From Helicobacter magdeburgensis (lineage in GTDB: Bacteria > Campylobacterota > Campylobacteria > Campylobacterales > Helicobacteraceae): 64,000 bases of DNA. Shown in pieces: positions 63,638-64,000 of the stretch. The stretch is taken from NCBI RefSeq assembly GCF_000765825.2, contig NZ_JRPE02000009.1, forward strand, positions 1 to 64,000. The letters run 5' to 3'. The stretch's first letter is position 1. Every line of letters begins with the position of its first letter. Position numbers and translations under genes: made by a program. Under the pieces are notes generated by a model that was not told where the DNA came from, made no database searches, and worked only from the letters and a program-made list of their open reading frames with translations.

Positions 63638-64000
63638 ATGAAAACGATAAGCAGAATTTTAACGAGTGGCAAAATCTTAACAACAGGAGGGGCAGTTTGT
63701 CTTTTTGGCTCATTTGCCCTAGCTGATACACTAAGCCAAAACTCCACACAAGCAGAATCTCAAGTAGATTCAGCCTCTCGCAATGTCAGGCTTAACAAAT
63801 CTGTTGTTACCGCCGCATCAGGGAGCGAAAAGCTTGTCAAAGACGCTCCGGCTTCCACTACCGTGATTAGCCAAGAAGAGTTGCAAACTATGCCCTATCG
63901 TGATTTAGCCGAAGCAGTAAGAAATGTCCCGGGCGTTGAGATTGATGCAAGTGCGGGGAAGCTTGGAGGATTCTCATTCCTTATACGCGGTATGCCAGCA
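63638..64000 (+). CDS. TonB-dependent outer-membrane receptor (5' part)
   Basis: The gene runs off the window; 121 codons are visible. A signal peptide (GGAVCLFGSFALAD) is followed by a plug-domain start: KSVVTAASGSEKLVKDAPAS, then TTVISQEELQTMPYRDLAEAV, NVPGVEID and FLIRGMPA, which is the classical TonB-dependent receptor plug pattern. It would import an iron chelate, nickel or vitamin B12 across the outer membrane; the substrate is unknown. AAAGGAG is 4 nt before ATG. A promoter and possible Fur site lie upstream. Confidence 0.92.
   Translation, partial: MKTISRILTSGKILTTGGAVCLFGSFALADTLSQNSTQAESQVDSASRNVRLNKSVVTAASGSEKLVKDAPASTTVISQEELQTMPYRDLAEAVRNVPGVEIDASAGKLGGFSFLIRGMPA

Overview
The window is a gene-dense chromosomal segment of a Helicobacter-type member of the Campylobacterota. 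The evidence is the CheV/CheA-Y/CheW cluster, frdCAB, ndk-yceD-rpmF-plsX-fabH, copA-copP, HP0268-like/miaB/DUF374, the purA/FliJ-like/MotE-like block and the pseudaminic acid genes. These orders resemble H. pylori. However, argC, argJ, a HisZ-like protein and a periplasmic molybdopterin oxide reductase point to an enterohepatic Helicobacter, because H. pylori lacks arginine and histidine synthesis. The species was not determined. There are no rRNA genes, insertion sequences, CRISPR arrays or clear prophages.

Layout. 0-8 kb (minus strand): a structured intergenic palindrome, miaA, a class V aminotransferase, pseI and a fused pseG-pseH, a ThiD2-like protein, a BI-1 protein and ccoG. 8-12 kb: an ABC-F ATPase with a linked orphan gene, a small Asn/Gln-rich protein behind a poly-A promoter tract, a Gln-rich lipoprotein and a divergent XRE regulator. 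12-20 kb (plus): a degenerate class II aldolase, pepD, argC, an lpxH-like gene, cheV, cheAY and cheW. 20-22 kb: two convergent surface-glycan genes with long G or C tracts (FkbM methyltransferase, broken GT2). 22-39 kb: a MetF-like gene, serB, manC, a periplasmic DNA ligase, ndk, fatty-acid genes, copper export, an MsbA-like ABC transporter, frdCAB, a phospholipase D-like lipoprotein and a frameshifted outer-membrane protein gene. 39-49 kb: argJ, a K+ channel, rpmB, HlyD and TolC components, two pseudopilins, sixA, mtnN and fabD. 49-55 kb: tRNA-Ser, an FtsL-like gene, rsmH, a PilM/N/O-like trio, an acyltransferase and miaB. 55-64 kb: an oxide reductase with its cytochrome c, flagellar-type coiled coils, purA, hisZ, mnmA and the start of a TonB-dependent receptor.

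The most unusual signal is not a gene. The 7-mer AGAATCT (reverse complement AGATTCT) is scattered at very high density in coding and non-coding DNA. I counted about 24 copies in the first 5.1 kb, where base composition predicts about one. Inverted pairs of the word, or of its GAATCT core, form hairpins just after several genes (miaA, the XRE gene, the phospholipase gene, the oxide reductase gene). This resembles the use of DNA uptake sequences as terminators in Neisseria and Pasteurellaceae. The window also holds pseudopilins and a PilMNO-like inner-membrane trio of the kind used by the Campylobacter Cts transformation machinery. A Helicobacter uptake-word system is therefore a testable hypothesis, though not shown here.

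Other themes are phase variation of surface glycans and possibly of promoters, anaerobic respiration (fumarate and an S/N-oxide) and chemotaxis/flagellar glycosylation.
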